This document shows, one piece after another, positions 21,623 to 34,019 of a DNA stretch of 64,000 nucleotides. Source of the DNA: Lonicera japonica (Eukaryota; Streptophyta; Magnoliopsida; Dipsacales; Caprifoliaceae). A program made the translations under genes and the position numbers. Location of the stretch: positions 17,336,422 to 17,400,421 of the forward strand of contig CM038471.1 in NCBI GenBank assembly GCA_021464415.1. Reading direction: 5' to 3'. Position 1 is the stretch's first letter; each line of letters opens with the position of its first letter. The notes below the pieces were generated by a model. It worked only from the letters and a program-made list of their open reading frames with translations. It ran no database searches and was not told where the DNA came from.

Positions 21623-22094
21623 TGTAACACTCCCGCCTTAATTAGTAAGATAACACATGTAATTAAGACCTGGAACATTATTAACCAACCTTAAACGAGC
21701 TAAAGTAGGTATAAAATAAATAATGAAACAATAAATCCAAGAAAATCACTATGTTAACAGGTATTACAAAGTAAACAACAATTCATGCTAACCATGACTT
21801 ACCATGTACACACCTACACAACAAAAATGAGTGGGTATCAAAGGTCCTCTACTTCATTCCCGACCCAGTCGCTTCTTCTGTAGTATCCGTCTCCTGGATA
21901 TCTGAATTTGTTTACATAAAACGGGGTGAACTCACAGCTCAGTAAGGGGATATAACAAGCAATATTACGTACAAAACGTAATTAAATATTTAATCATAAA
22001 TCATGACTCAACCGATAAAAAATGCATGCATATGCATATGCAGGTTGCCTCCCTTGTGTCAACCATTATATCGAGAGAATACCAAGTCCGAACC

Positions 22095-22135
<41 letters not shown>

Positions 22136-23489
22136 GACCTGACCGCCCCTAAGAGATATCGAAGCTGGGCCGAACCATAATCATAAGAAGAAGAACGGGC
22201 CTAACCGCCCCAGAGAATAAGTCGAATATAATCACAATATAACATCATCTGGCCCATAAAAGATCATCATCATATCATAATAGAATTTGACCACATGTCC
22301 ATACATATCATATCACAGAATCACAAATGCTTTGCCGAAGTCTAGATTTTCGGACTACTCACCGCTGGCTCTAGACAGCCGACCTCATTGCTATCCCCGG
22401 GAGTATAGGAATTTTTAACCCAAGGGTACCGAGCCCTACTTATTTTCACATCGGCAAACACTAGTCAATACATATTCCCTTCATCATCGAATGCCCACAA
22501 TAAAAATCATAATCGAATCTGTCACGGGATCATATCACGTCCCAAAATGATATAACAGACATAAGAAGCTTTCGGCACCATAGATACAAGATATATGCCC
22601 ACATAATAGGCTACAAGAATAGTCCGAGCTTGCCAAAAGGTCTCCAAGAATCCAGTTGACACAATAACAATGCACATTATACATGACAAGCTAATAAATG
22701 AACATTTGAAATAACTTATGCCATATAACCACAACAAATCGCTATATATATCCCTTAATGTATATAATTCATCAATTAATTAATTTCATAAATATATAAT
22801 ATTTAAACATCCAAGGGATACCTTATGTATTTCAATTAACACATATATATTAAGTATAATGACATATCTTGCTTCAAATCACATGCACATGGCTTTATAA
22901 ATCATAAAACATCATCATCCTCATCATATAATAATTCTTAAAATAAAGACAATTAAAATATGATAATTCATATATAATAAAATTATACTATCGGGTTTTA
23001 AAAATAATTAAACCCCTACCTCAAAATATTTGGCCCCAAAGAATGAAATTTGAGTTGATACCTGAACCCCGATCAGCACAACTCTAAAATTCTTATATTG
23101 TTGTGTAGCCCTCGACGTATAGAACAACTTTTTTTTAATGCTCGACTCAATTCGGCGGAATTTGGATGACCAATTTATAGAAAGAAAGCTTTCGTACCTA
23201 ATTTATTTTTTTCCTCTGTCTCTCGGCAACAACAATTGAAAAGAAGAAAATAAAGAGGCTTAATTTGAAGGCAAGGCAGGTTAGTGATGTTAAGAAATGA
23301 AAATTTTAACTTTTGCTTAATTACGGCATTTAACCTTGAAGTTTCATAATTTTATTATTTTAACCCTGAACTTTTGCAACTTTACAATTTGGTCGATACT
23401 CAACCAAGATTCCTAAACTCTTCAAAATTTTTACTTAATCAAAATTAATATGTATCTAATTTACACTAATTACATTACGGGGTATTACA
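21623..23489 (-). repeat. 3' LTR of the chromovirus
   Basis: The 1867-bp repeat begins tgtaacactcccgcc and ends cggggtattaca on the plus strand. It carries an (AAT)n microsatellite at about 22098-22135 that is much longer than in the partner LTR, and lacks a block of about 110 bp present there. The 71-codon frame at 22522-22737 is not a gene. Confidence 0.93.
22098..22135. repeat. (AAT)n microsatellite
   Basis: An uninterrupted run of about twelve trinucleotides, expanded relative to the four copies in the partner LTR near 28046-28060. Confidence 0.95.
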
Positions 23490-23512
23490 ATCTCCCCCAC
23501 TAATAAAAATTT
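23490..23512 (-). other. Polypurine tract next to the 3' LTR
   Basis: On the minus strand the sequence attagtgggggagat directly precedes the 3' LTR start TGTAATACCCCG. This is the usual site where plus-strand DNA synthesis begins in LTR elements. Confidence 0.8.
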
Positions 23513-23519
23513 CGTCCTC

Positions 23520-23970
23520 GAAATTTAAATATCGCATCTTAAGTGAATATGTCAGGATATTTGTGGCGAATCTCAGTTTTCATTTTTCATGTTGCCTCCT
23601 GGGCTCCGTGGTGCAACCACAAGACTTTGACTAGTGGTATGACTTTGTTTCTCAGCACTCGGTCTTGACGGTCTAGGATTTGAATCGGTCGGGTTTCATA
23701 CGTCCTATCATCAAAGATTTTCAAATCTTCTCATTGAACAACATGGGATGGATCGTAAACATACCGTCGAAGTATCAACACATGAAAGATATTATGAATA
23801 AGCGACATTTGCGGAGGTAAAAATAAACGATACGAAACATTTCCAACGCGCTCCAAGATTTCAAACGGCCCAATGTAACGAGGGGCTAATTTCCCTCTAC
23901 TACCAAAACGTGTGATACCAAAACGAGGTTTGGTTTTTAAAAATACATAACTACTTACTTCGAACTCCAA
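23520..23970 (-). pseudogene. Integrase C-terminus and chromodomain remnant
   Basis: The frame 23731-23970 encodes the end of integrase (FEVSSYVFLK, then KLAPRYIGPFEILERVG, SYRLFLPP and HNIFHVLILRRYV). After a stop, the same reading continues into a chromodomain-like stretch (ILDRQDRVLRNKVIPLVKV, then a KYPDIF end) down to about 23520. A tryptophan codon in the EATW motif of the chromodomain is now a stop. The chromodomain places the element among chromoviruses, where it is thought to steer integration toward particular chromatin. Confidence 0.85.
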
Positions 23971-25181
23971 AGGACGACGACGCTTATAGGCATAACTCTT
24001 CTGTCGACTCTAAGCGGTAAGGAGATATTGTCGAATAATCTTAACCTTCTCAGTGGTTTGTTCTACCAACTCCGGATCCAATAAGGTTCTTTTTCCGACT
24101 TCATATCAACAAATCGGAGATCTACACGGACAACCATACAAGGTTTCATAAGGTGCCATGCCTATACTACCCTAAAAACTGTTATTGTAGGCAAACTCCA
24201 CTAAAGGCAAATGTTCTATCCAATTTCATCAAAAATCTAAGACACAAGCTCTCAACATATCCTCGAGGATCTAAATAACTCGTTCTGATTGCCCGTCCAT
24301 TTGTGGATGGAATGATGTACTAAAATTCAACCGAGTACCCAGAGCTTTTACAAACTCCCCCAAAATCAAGATGTGAAACGAGGATCTCGATCCGATACAA
24401 CAGTAAGTGGCACCCCGTGCAACTTAACTATCTCTCGAACATATAATTTGCCAAGGCTCTCTACATTTTAGTTATTACAAATGGGAAGGAAATGAGCAAA
24501 CTTCGTCAACTTATCGACAATTACCTAAATGGTGTCTTGACCACCTAAAACTTTAGGTAACCTCGAAACAAAATCTATAGTAACATGTTCTCACTTCCAC
24601 TCGGGAATGGGCAATGGTTGAAGTTGCCCTGCGGGTCTTTGATATTCAGCCTTCACCAATTGACAGGTCATACATTTGCTTACATAGTTTGTGACATCAC
24701 GTTTCATATCACTCCACCAAAAATTTTGGCACAAGTCTCGATACATTTTCGTACCTTCTGGGTGAATAGAAAATTTAGAATGATGGACTTCACTTAGAAT
24801 TTCATTTCTAAGTTATGGATCTTTCAGCAGTACCAATCTATCTCGGACCCGAATTCCTCCATCGGCCCCAAGTCTGTAGTCACCGTGTTTGGCTTTCGTA
24901 GCCAAACGATCACCTATCACCTAAAGTTCTTCATCTACACATTGGGCATCAATCACCTGTTATTGGATTGCTGGTTGAACAACCATATTATAAAGATATG
25001 CTTAGTTATCATTCCGACTCACCATAAGATTGTATCGTTGTAATTCTTGTCTTAGCTTCCACTCCCAACATTGTAGAGTAGCTAAAGACCCTTGGAATTT
25101 TCGACTCAAGGTATTGGCTACAACATTAGCTTTGCGCGGGTGATACTGCAAAGTAAAATCATAATCATCCAAGTACTCTAT
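23971..25181 (-). pseudogene. Integrase core remnant
   Basis: On the minus strand the integrase core can be followed in pieces through several frames: the VDKLTKFAHFLP type of block near 24500, the LHGVP and SDRDPRFTS blocks near 24380-24460, and the target-binding part toward 24000. Stops and frameshifts interrupt it throughout, so no functional integrase can be made. Confidence 0.7.
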
Positions 25182-26230
25182 TCACCGTCGCTGCCTAAGA
25201 TTCAAATCTTTCTGGGTAAAGATATATTTCAGGCTCTTATGATCAGAATAGACTTCAAATGTCTCGCCATACAAATAATGACGCCAAATCTTAAGAGCAA
25301 ATATAACCGCAGCCAATTCTAGAACATGGGTAGGGTAGTTTTTCTCGTGTTTCTTGAGCTGACGGGAGGCATAAGCCACAACATGCTCTACTTGCATAAG
25401 AACACAACCCAAACTAAATCTAGAAACATCACAATAAATTATATAACCCTTTCCTCGCTCGGGTAAAACAAGAACTGGAGCTGAAGTAAGCTTACCCTTA
25501 AATTCTAAGAAAGCTTTCTCACAATCGTCACTCCAAACAAATTGAACACCTTTATGAGTGAGGTGAGTCAATGAAAATGCTATACAGAAAAAGTTTTTCA
25601 CAAACCGACGATAATAGCCGGCTAAACCCAAAAAACTTCTAACCTCCGTAACATTTTAAGGCCTTTTCCACTTTAGAACGGCTTCTATTTTCGTTGGATC
25701 TATCGAAATTCCATTACTCGAGACTATATTTCCCAAGAATTTAACTTTCGACATCTAAAAATCACATTTAATAAGCTTAGCATAGAGCTGGTAATCTCGG
25801 AGGACTTGAGGAGCTAGATGGAGATGATTCTTATGCTCCTCATCAGACTTGGAGTAGATAAGAATACCAGTTATAAAAACCACCATACACTGATCAAGAT
25901 AAGGACAATAGAAGCATCAAGTCCATGAACACTGCCGGCGCATTCGTCAACCCGAATGGTATCACTAAAAACTCGTAATGACCATACCGAGTACGAAACG
26001 CCGTCTTCAAAATATCTTTTTTACGAACCAACATCTGATGATAGCCCGATCGAAGATCTATCTTGAAAAATCTAACAGCACCTTGTAACTGATCAAACAG
26101 ATCATCTATTCGGGGTAACGGATACTTATTCTTGACAGTGACATGGTTCAACTGACGATAGTCTATACACAGCCGTAACAACCCATCTTACTTCTTAGCA
26201 AACAGTACAGGTGCGCCCCAAGGAGGCACA
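25182..26230 (-). pseudogene. Reverse transcriptase and RNase H remnant
   Basis: The frame 25894-26181 holds RT blocks ([44 protein letters not shown]). The metal-binding FIDD or YVDD position reads FITG near 25870, so catalysis is lost. The frame 25182-25631 holds the RT end ([13 protein letters not shown]) and RNase H ([53 protein letters not shown]). The pieces lie in order but are separated by stops and frameshifts. Confidence 0.88.
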
Positions 26231-27052
26231 CTAGGTCCGATAAACCCTTTTTCGCAATAACTCATCAATTTGAACTTTCAGTTCCTTCAGCTCAGCGGGA
26301 GCCATACAATACGGTGCTAACGATATTGGAGCAGTACCTGGAATAAGATCAATAGAAAAGTCTATTGCCCGATGTGGGGGAAGATCCGAAAGATCATCAG
26401 GAAACACATTTGAAAATTCCCTAATCACGGGAAGATTAGAAGGATAAGAACTACTCTCCTCTCGTGCCACCATACTAGCCAACCACCCAAAGAAATCCCG
26501 TTGTTCCTTGGGCCTCAAATACGTACTCGGCGTATCTGACTTAGGCTTACAATGGAAGATCAACATCTCACTATTAGACAATGAAATTGATACTCGACGT
26601 TTAGAACAATCAATTATAACATGAAAAGTAGCCAACCAATCCATTCCTAAAATAAGACCATAGAATTCCATATCCATCACAATAAGATCAAACTCTATCG
26701 AGGATTCTCCAACACTCAAGGAACAATTTCTACAAATAAAACTCAACCGTACATCACTCCCCAAAGACGAACCAACACATATCGGTGTATCCAAACGTTC
26801 AACATTCAATCACAATCTATTGACTAAAGCCAACGAGATAAATAAATGAGAAGCACCGGTATCAAACAAACCTTTAACCCAAGAGCTAAAGAATAGAATG
26901 GTACCTTCCATCACCTTAGCTTTAGGTTGCTCCACCTGACTCGGGGTATACACTCGACCCGAAGTCCTATCGCCTCTCTGAGCATACGAACTTCCACCCC
27001 CACGGGATTGACTCTGACCCCGGCCTTGACCACTAGAGAAAGATTGACCCAT
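26231..27052 (-). pseudogene. Aspartic protease region remnant
   Basis: The active-site motif LFDTGASHLFIS is intact near 26835-26880. The frame is cut by one in-frame TGA at 26810-26812, after which it continues through ILGMDWL, EFSNVFPDDL and AIDFSIDLIPGTAPIS to the RT boundary. In an active element the enzyme cleaves the polyprotein. Confidence 0.85.
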
Positions 27053-27327
27053 TTCGCTACCATAGCTCGAGCCCTGAGTTTGAGATTGGCTGTAGAGAGG
27101 TTGAGACGGCTATTGCTCCCGACTCACACTTGGACAATCCCTAGGAATAGGCCCCGATTGACTGCACCCATAACAAACCCTCTCTCTTTCTCTCGAGGTT
27201 GTTCAGTATGAGCCAACACATTGGCCAACTCCCAAACTATCGAACAAATAGCATCTACAGACTCCCATCCTGAGGTAGAACACTCGTGAGTGGCATGGTT
27301 CTCCCTATCATCTGGTGGGGTTGCCAT
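27053..27327 (-). pseudogene. Gag remnant with large internal deletion
   Basis: A frame starting at 27327 gives about 50 residues of an N-terminal gag-like sequence. It passes directly, in another frame, to a zinc-knuckle-like stretch (CYGCSQSGPIPRDC) near 27130-27180 in which the usual histidine is proline. The capsid part, normally about 300 residues, is missing. This places the deletion between the gag start and the knuckle. Confidence 0.7.
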
Positions 27328-27440
27328 TCACGATACGAAAACAAGAAAAATATCATGATAACCTGATATACATATATTCACAAAAATACAGTTCATCTCA
27401 TATTCCACATATTTCGTCCCACAACCTAAGTAAATCGCAA

Positions 27441-27461
27441 ACCTATGCTCTGATACCAATT
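27441..27461 (-). other. tRNA-iMet primer binding site
   Basis: On the minus strand ttggtatcagagcatagg follows the 5' LTR end immediately. TGGTATCAGAGC is complementary to the 3' end of initiator methionine tRNA. Confidence 0.9.
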
Positions 27462-29481
27462 TGTAACACCCTCGCCTTAATTAATAGAATAATACCTGTA
27501 ATTAAGAACTGGAGCTTTACTAACCCACCTTAGACGAGCTAAAGTAGGTCTAAAATAAATAATGAAACAATAAATCCAAGAAAATCACATAGCCTGGAAT
27601 AAACAACCCCGATACTCATGCTGTGGGCGATAATATATAACATGAGTGTAATATACATCTATACACATACATAGAATCTGAGAGGCATACACACTATGTT
27701 AACAGGTATTACAAAGTAAACAACAACTCAGGCTAGCCGTGGCTTGCCATGTACACACCTACACAACAAAAATGAGTTGGTATCAGAGGTCCTTTACTTC
27801 GTTCCCAACCCAGTCGCTTCTTCTGTCGTATCAATCTCCTAGATACCTGAATTTGTTTACATAAAACGGGGTAAACTCACAGCTCAGTAGGGAGGATATA
27901 ACAAGCAATATTACGTATAAAACGTAATTAACGATTTAATCATAAATCATGGCTCAACTGATAAAAAATGCATGCATATGCATATGTAGGTTACCTCCCT
28001 TGTGTCAACCATTATACCGAGAGAATACCGAGGCCGAATCGAATCATAATAATAATAATAATGGGCCTGACCGCCCCCAAGAGATACTGAAGCTGGGCCG
28101 AACCATAATTATAAGAAGAAGAACGGGCCTGACCGCCCCAGAGAATAAGTCGAACATAATCACAATATAACATCTTCCGGCTCATAAAAAATCATCATAT
28201 CATAATATAATTGGACCACATGTCCATACATATCATATCACGGAATTACAAGTGCTTTATCGAGGTCTAGATTTTCGGGCTACTCACTACTGGCTCTAGA
28301 TAGCCGACCTCATTGATGTCCCCCCGGGGTTTAGGGATTTTCAACTCAAGGGCACCAAGCTCTACTTATTTTTACATCGGCAAGCACTAGTCAATACATA
28401 TTCCCTTCATCATCGAAGGGACACAATAAAAATCATAATCGAATCCGTCACATGATCATATCACGTTCCAGAATGATATAACAGATATAAGAAGCTTTCG
28501 ATGCTATAGATACAAGATATATGCCCACATGATAGGCCATAAGAATAGTCCGAGCTTGCCAAAAGGTCTCCAAGAATCCGGTTGACACAATAACGATGCA
28601 CAGTATACATAACATGCTAATAAATGATTATTTAAAATAACTTATGCCATATAACCACAACAAATCTCTATACGTGTCCCTTAATGTATATAATTCATCA
28701 ATTAATTAATTTTATAAATATACAATATTTATACATCCAAGGGATACCTCGTGTATATAATTCATCAATTAATTAATTTCATAAATATATAATATTTAAA
28801 CATCCAAGGGATACCTTACGTATTTCAATTAACACATATATATTAAGTATAATGACATATCTTGCTTCAAATCACATGCACATGGCTTTATAAATCATAA
28901 AACATCATCATCCTCATCATATAATAATTCTTAAAATAAAGACAATTAAAATATGATAATTCATATATAATAAAATTATACTATCGGGTTTTAAAAATAA
29001 TTAAACCACTACCTCAAAATATTTGGCCCCAAAGAATGAAATTTGAGTTGATACCCGAACCCCGATCAGCACAACTCTAAAATTCTTATACCATTGTGTA
29101 GCTCTCGCCGTATAGAACAACTTTTTCTTAAGGCCCGACTCGATTCGGCGAAATTTGGATGGCCAATTTATTGAAAGAAAACTTTCGTACCTAATTTATT
29201 TTTTCCTCTGTCTCTCGGTAACAACAATTGAAAAGAAGAAAATGGAGAGGCTTAATTTGAAGCCAAGGAAGGTTGGTGATGTTAAGAAATGAAAAATCTA
29301 ACTTTTGCTTAATTACGGCATTTAACCCTAAAGTTTCATAACTTTAATATTTTAACCCTGAACTTTTGCAACTTTATAATTTGGTCCATACTCAACCAAG
29401 ATTCTTAAACTCTTCAAAAATTTCATGTAATCAAAATTAATATGTATCTAATTTACACTAATTACATTACGGGGTATTACA
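27462..29481 (-). repeat. 5' LTR of the chromovirus
   Basis: The 2020-bp repeat begins tgtaacaccctcgcc and ends cggggtattaca on the plus strand. It is about 150 bp longer than its partner. It has an extra block at about 27587-27697 and a 66-bp tandem duplication at about 28683-28810 (tataattcatcaattaatta, then catccaagggatacc), which is single in the other LTR. Confidence 0.93.
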
Positions 29482-30611
29482 AGAATTTTCTAAATTTATG
29501 TACAATATCATTATTATTCATAAAACTACAACAAACCCCTAAGTAATTTAATTGAATAATAACAAAATGTAGATATAAAATCCTGACTTAAATATTAAAA
29601 GAAGGATAAAGGCTGAACAACGATGATTGTAGACCAAGGACAGAGTGTTCTGGTCGATCGTTCTATCTTCGGATAAAATGGTTGACTTATTCACTGAGCT
29701 ATAAAGGGAAAGCTTAAATATTTTTTAGAGGTTTCCATATTAAAGGAATTATTTGTTATTTTTAAAGTGACCCCAATAAAAAAAATTACCCCGATGTATC
29801 CCGCAGGTATCCAATATGTATCCCTCGCAAATTCGAAATTAAAAAAACAATTCAAAAATAATGGATTCTCCGATACATATCATGTACCTATCCCGCCGTA
29901 TCGGTCGCATATCCGTGCAAGATACATGTTGTGCATGATTTTATGTGTATTTTAGACCTCTTATCTTTGTTTGTTCGTTTTAGGTAGTAAAAATTATTTA
30001 TTTTATTTATTTTTAGTATATTATAATAAGTATAGAGTTAGTGAAGAAAAGATTGACAATGGGTTGAATTGAGTGATAAAAGTATCGAATTCAAGAAGAA
30101 GTGAATCGAAGCAACCCCGAAACAAAAATTGTATTTAAGAAACATCAGCGAAAGTTTGGTATTTTAAGCATATCTTTACGCTCAAAACTCAGATTTTGGT
30201 GTTCTTTATATGGTTGGAAAGAAGATTCGAAAACCTACAACTTTCATGTTTTGAGTTTTCTCAAATTCAGAGGTTTACCTTGTTAAAAACAGTATGTCCT
30301 GAAGCTACAACTAGCACATAATGACGAAAATTAAGATGTGTAACCTCTATTTAATTTCTTGCTTCTTACTCCTCTATAATACAATTCTTATTCTACATCT
30401 TTCTAAATTTTCCTCATTAAACTCTAACTTTTCTCCTATTTATAGAATCATTCTTCATTAGAAAAATATCCTTCAATTTTTACCTTTTATTCCCAACTCC
30501 TATTGTGTAACTCTTTTTGAGTTCTGAAATTCATAATTTTTGTTATTCGAAGCCTCGTTTAAGTTATTTGTATTTTTTTAAGAACAAATAAATCTTACAA
30601 TAGAAGAACAT
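29482..30611. other. Intergenic or decayed repeat DNA
   Basis: No gene recognised. Positions 29482-29486 are the right target duplication of the chromovirus. The part at 29800-29940 has repeated gatac/gtatc words, and 30100-30300 resembles the U3 region of some plant LTRs without clear termini. The frames at 29767-29955 and 30101-30286 have no family motif. Confidence 0.45.
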
Positions 30612-31139
30612 AGTGAAATTTTAGAAGATTTGGCTCTGTATATGAATCATATTCCTATTAGGTTTCATATTGTCCAATTCTTAATTAGCTTTGTATTGTC
30701 CACATCTTAGTTAGATTTGTATATCCAATTTTTAGTAGGTGTTGGCTTTGTGCATTCCTAGACCTATAGGATTTATACTTTATAAATAGACCCATTGTCA
30801 TAGGTTTTATTCATAAGTTGTATTGTATTATTTATTAGCTAGATTAGAGAGTATATTTAAGAGATAATATAGAGAGCTCTAATTAGCGGCCAGCGTTTGC
30901 TTTGCGCGTTGTACTTGAAATTGGTCTCATCAATAATAATTATCACCTGGTGGATTAGTGGCAGTTTTGTTGATACCACATAATTGCTTGTGTGCTTAAT
31001 TAGTTGTTTTCTTCCTTAATCTTCTTTTTTTCATATTGCTTGAATATTAGTGGTGCTTGTTTATTTAATTATTGTACGCATAATTGTCCGGTCGATCTTA
31101 CGCTTGTGCTAAGGCTTGTTCTAGCTGTATTTTAGCACA
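30612..31139 (+). repeat. 5' LTR of the Ty1/copia element (left end approximate)
   Basis: The region before the primer site has tataaatagac near 30781-30791, a plausible TATA box, and ends tttagcaca just before the primer site. The left end cannot be fixed because no partner LTR survives. Confidence 0.5.
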
Positions 31140-31145
31140 ACAATT

Positions 31146-31156
31146 TGGTATCAGAG
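31146..31156 (+). other. tRNA-iMet primer binding site
   Basis: The sequence tggtatcagag follows the LTR end after a few bases. Confidence 0.85.
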
Positions 31157-31249
31157 GGAAGGTTTATTCTTTGGGATAATTGTGTAATAGTTAGAGATGT
31201 TTACTATTGATAAATAGGAAGGGGTGCCAAGGCTACCGATAAACCATCT

Positions 31250-34010
31250 TTGAAGGGGGCATATGCTCCTAAGGTGATGGCTGCGGTCAAATTCGATATA
31301 AAAAGATTTGACGGGAAGAAGACGGACTTTGTGATATGGCAGTGCCAGATGTCTGACATCCTTGTCCAACAAGGTTTGCACAGAGCATTCTTGGGGAATA
31401 AAACTAAGCTCGATGAGTGGTCCGACGTCAATTGGGTTGAGTATGATAGGCAAGCATGTAATATAATTTGTTTAGACCTTGCTCCAAATGTGAATCGAGA
31501 ATTGTCTGTACTTCAAGAATAAGCTATTCCGATATGAATTCTTAAGGGGTACATCCATGAATAATCATATCAACAGATTCAACAAGATAATCTCATATTT
31601 GCAGGGGTTAACATCTAGATTGATGATAAGGATAAGGCGATTTTGCTTCTTAATTTGGTCCCGAAATCTTATAATCATATAACCACCGCTTGTACATGGC
31701 AAGGAAAATGTGACTTACGATTTGGTATCGTCAGCTATTTTGGCTAATGAAAAGCGCTCGAAGGAGGGAAGATAATCTAACTCAGATGTGTTATTCACTA
31801 CAGGGGGAAGCAATGAGAAGAAGCAAGAAAATCGGGAAAGGTCGCGGTCGAAATCTCAGGGACCGACTGATAAGAGTAAGATAATTTGTCACAAGTGTAG
31901 AAAACCTGGTGTGAGAACCCGCGTTCTCGACGCTCGGGGGTCCTCATGGGCGGCGATTCCATTGTTACTTTGAAAATCGGTTTTGAAAAGAATAAGAGTC
32001 GCCAGTTTATTTTACTAAACAAACAAAAAAGGTTTGTGTAAAAGAGACATATTTATGGACTAAATATCCTCTTATACACAATGTATGCGAAACCGGTTGA
32101 TTCAAAGGTTCGGGGACTAAGTTACGAATCGGGAAGGTGTTAGGCACCCAATTCGCCCTTTCGGTCTCTTGAGTAGGATATGCGTGTGTTATAATTAAGT
32201 TCTTGCATGCTATTGCTATTACTTTACAGCTTTTCGTGCTTGCCTTAGAAATCGGAATTTTAGGGTTGGGATGAAAACGATATGTTTCCTAGTTCACCCA
32301 TGATTTTAAAAATAAGTGTGTGTGGTTTAAAAAAGAGAATTTGAGAATAATAAATGCAATGAAACAAGTGATTTTGTAAAGTATTGGGATTTTCGGAAAT
32401 TGATTCAATGTGAAATCTTATACTCGATATGATATGAGGCGAGTTAACCAATCGTGTACCATAATCTATTGATTAAATCGGTATAGATGGCACTACTGCT
32501 CTCATCATCGAGTATTCATCACATATACACCACAATCTATGAGTTAGATTGAATATATAGCGATTATTGATTCCTTCGTATAACAATACCGTTAATCCGG
32601 GCTTTTGAAAAAGTAAGAAATTAATAATACTATTTTAAAATTGGATTAGGGTTTATTATACGCCTTTGGTTTTGAAAAACAATTTGAAAAGGGGTTTTGA
32701 AAAGCTATCAAGTGATAGAAATTATGCAGACAAGAATATGAATTATAAAACTGATGAATAAATAAAAGAAGAGAGAGAAAATTATACCTGAACCTCCTTA
32801 GAGGGAGAGAATAAGGGTCTCTTGGTGTGTACCACGAAATCCCTTTGATTGTTGATGAAAATAATGAATGGAGGGGGGGCTATTTATAGTTGAAAAAATA
32901 CTTGGAGAGTAAGAAAAAAGATTACAACCAGGACTATTGGAGCTTATTGCGAAACCTTCCCACCGTTGGATCATTCTGATTTTTGGATATGTGTTGGTAA
33001 TAGAAGTCTTATGGATCGTGGAAAACTTTAAAGTCGATCAGATTTCGGGAAGGTTCCCTTTTTCTATGATTGGTACGAAGAGTTTGTTTCTGCGTAGAAA
33101 AGGTAGTTGTTGTAGACAAGGTCACTTGTTTGTACAACAAGTAACATTATAACCGTTGGATCATGCTTATTTTTGGATATGTATTTCCAATATAAATCTT
33201 ATAGACTCTGTAAAAAATTGGAGACGATCGGAGTTCGGTCTCCTTGGCTTGGTACAAAGAGTTTGTTACCGCGTAAAAAACGTACTTGTGTACAACAATC
33301 TCGACAATTGAACTGAAAACCGTTGGATTTTCCTGAATTTTGGATATGTTTTCCCTCCAAATGTTTATATTTGGTGTCCAAAGTTTAGGTCATCAGAATT
33401 CGTGAAGGCCACTATTTATTTTAATTTGCTATGAAGGATATTTCGATTAGAATTGCACGACAGACAAATTGATTCTTGATGATCCCATGTCCGACAAAGC
33501 TGAACTTTGAACATGTTCTTTCCTATGATAAGACCTATCTACTGACCAAATTTCAGACCATTTTAACTTCGAGAAGACCTCCATTTGATCACCCGAAACA
33601 AACTTATGATTTTCTGAATTTTTGAAGATCCGACCATCGATTGAGCTGATTTTCGGGTATGATACTCCTCATGGTAATGTATAACAATTCTCAAAGTTTG
33701 AGGATGATCAGAAATGCGTAACAAGATTCCAGAATTTTTGACGGTTTTCAATTCCAGCAATTTTTGATAATTCTGTAACTTCTCATACGGGGTCCTTTCG
33801 GCTTTCTTCTTTGACCTGTATCACATGTACATAATATATGCATCTAGGAATTCTCGTGCATGCATGCGTGCTTATTTTTTTAGAGTTCGAGATTCTTGCG
33901 GGGGTCGTAAAATGAGGTGTTCACACCTGGACACGTGCGTCGAGATTGTCCAAATAAAACCAATGGTAGTGGAGAACGCGGTAACGGCACTGAAAGATGA
34001 GGACTTTGAG
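31250..34010 (+). pseudogene. Ty1/copia gag remnant, split by a solo LTR
   Basis: The frame 31250-31522 encodes the UBN2-type gag start (KFDIKRFDGKKTDFVIWQCQM, then DEWSDVNW). Homology continues in other frames to a zinc knuckle beginning CHKCRKPG at about 31888. The knuckle is interrupted by a 2016-bp solo LTR; its second half and the tail of gag resume at 33931. Gag would package element RNA. Confidence 0.8.
31910..33925 (-). repeat. Ogre/Tat-type solo LTR with perfect target duplication
   Basis: The 2016-bp segment begins tgtgagaacccgcg and ends aaaatgaggtgttcaca on the plus strand. CCTGG precedes it (31905-31909) and follows it (33926-33930). On the minus strand it starts TGTGAACACCTCATTTTACG, like the LTR at 49159 (TGTAGACACCTCATTTTGCG), and ends in ggttctcaca like the other Ogre LTRs here. 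It is the most complete Ogre LTR in the window. Frames within it (31798-32022, 32937-33152, 33199-33760 and others) are chance frames. Confidence 0.88.
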
Positions 34011-34019
34011 AGTATGTAA

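Larger units (their letters stand above)
21623..29481 (-). mobile_element. Full-length Tekay-like chromovirus (Ty3/gypsy), degenerate
   Basis: The 7859-bp element is flanked by identical AGAAT copies (21618-21622 and 29482-29486). It has two LTRs, a tRNA-iMet primer site, gag, protease, RT, RNase H, integrase and chromodomain remnants in order on the minus strand, and a purine tract next to the 3' LTR. Every coding domain is broken by stops or frameshifts and most of gag is deleted, so it is inert. The LTRs differ by several percent by eye, which makes it an old insertion. The plus-strand frames at 24585-24797, 25092-25322, 26927-27211 and 27949-28170 are antisense chance frames. Confidence 0.93.

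Noticed and set aside
26927..27211. A plus-strand frame of 94 codons
   Set aside because: It is antisense to the gag and protease region of the minus-strand chromovirus.
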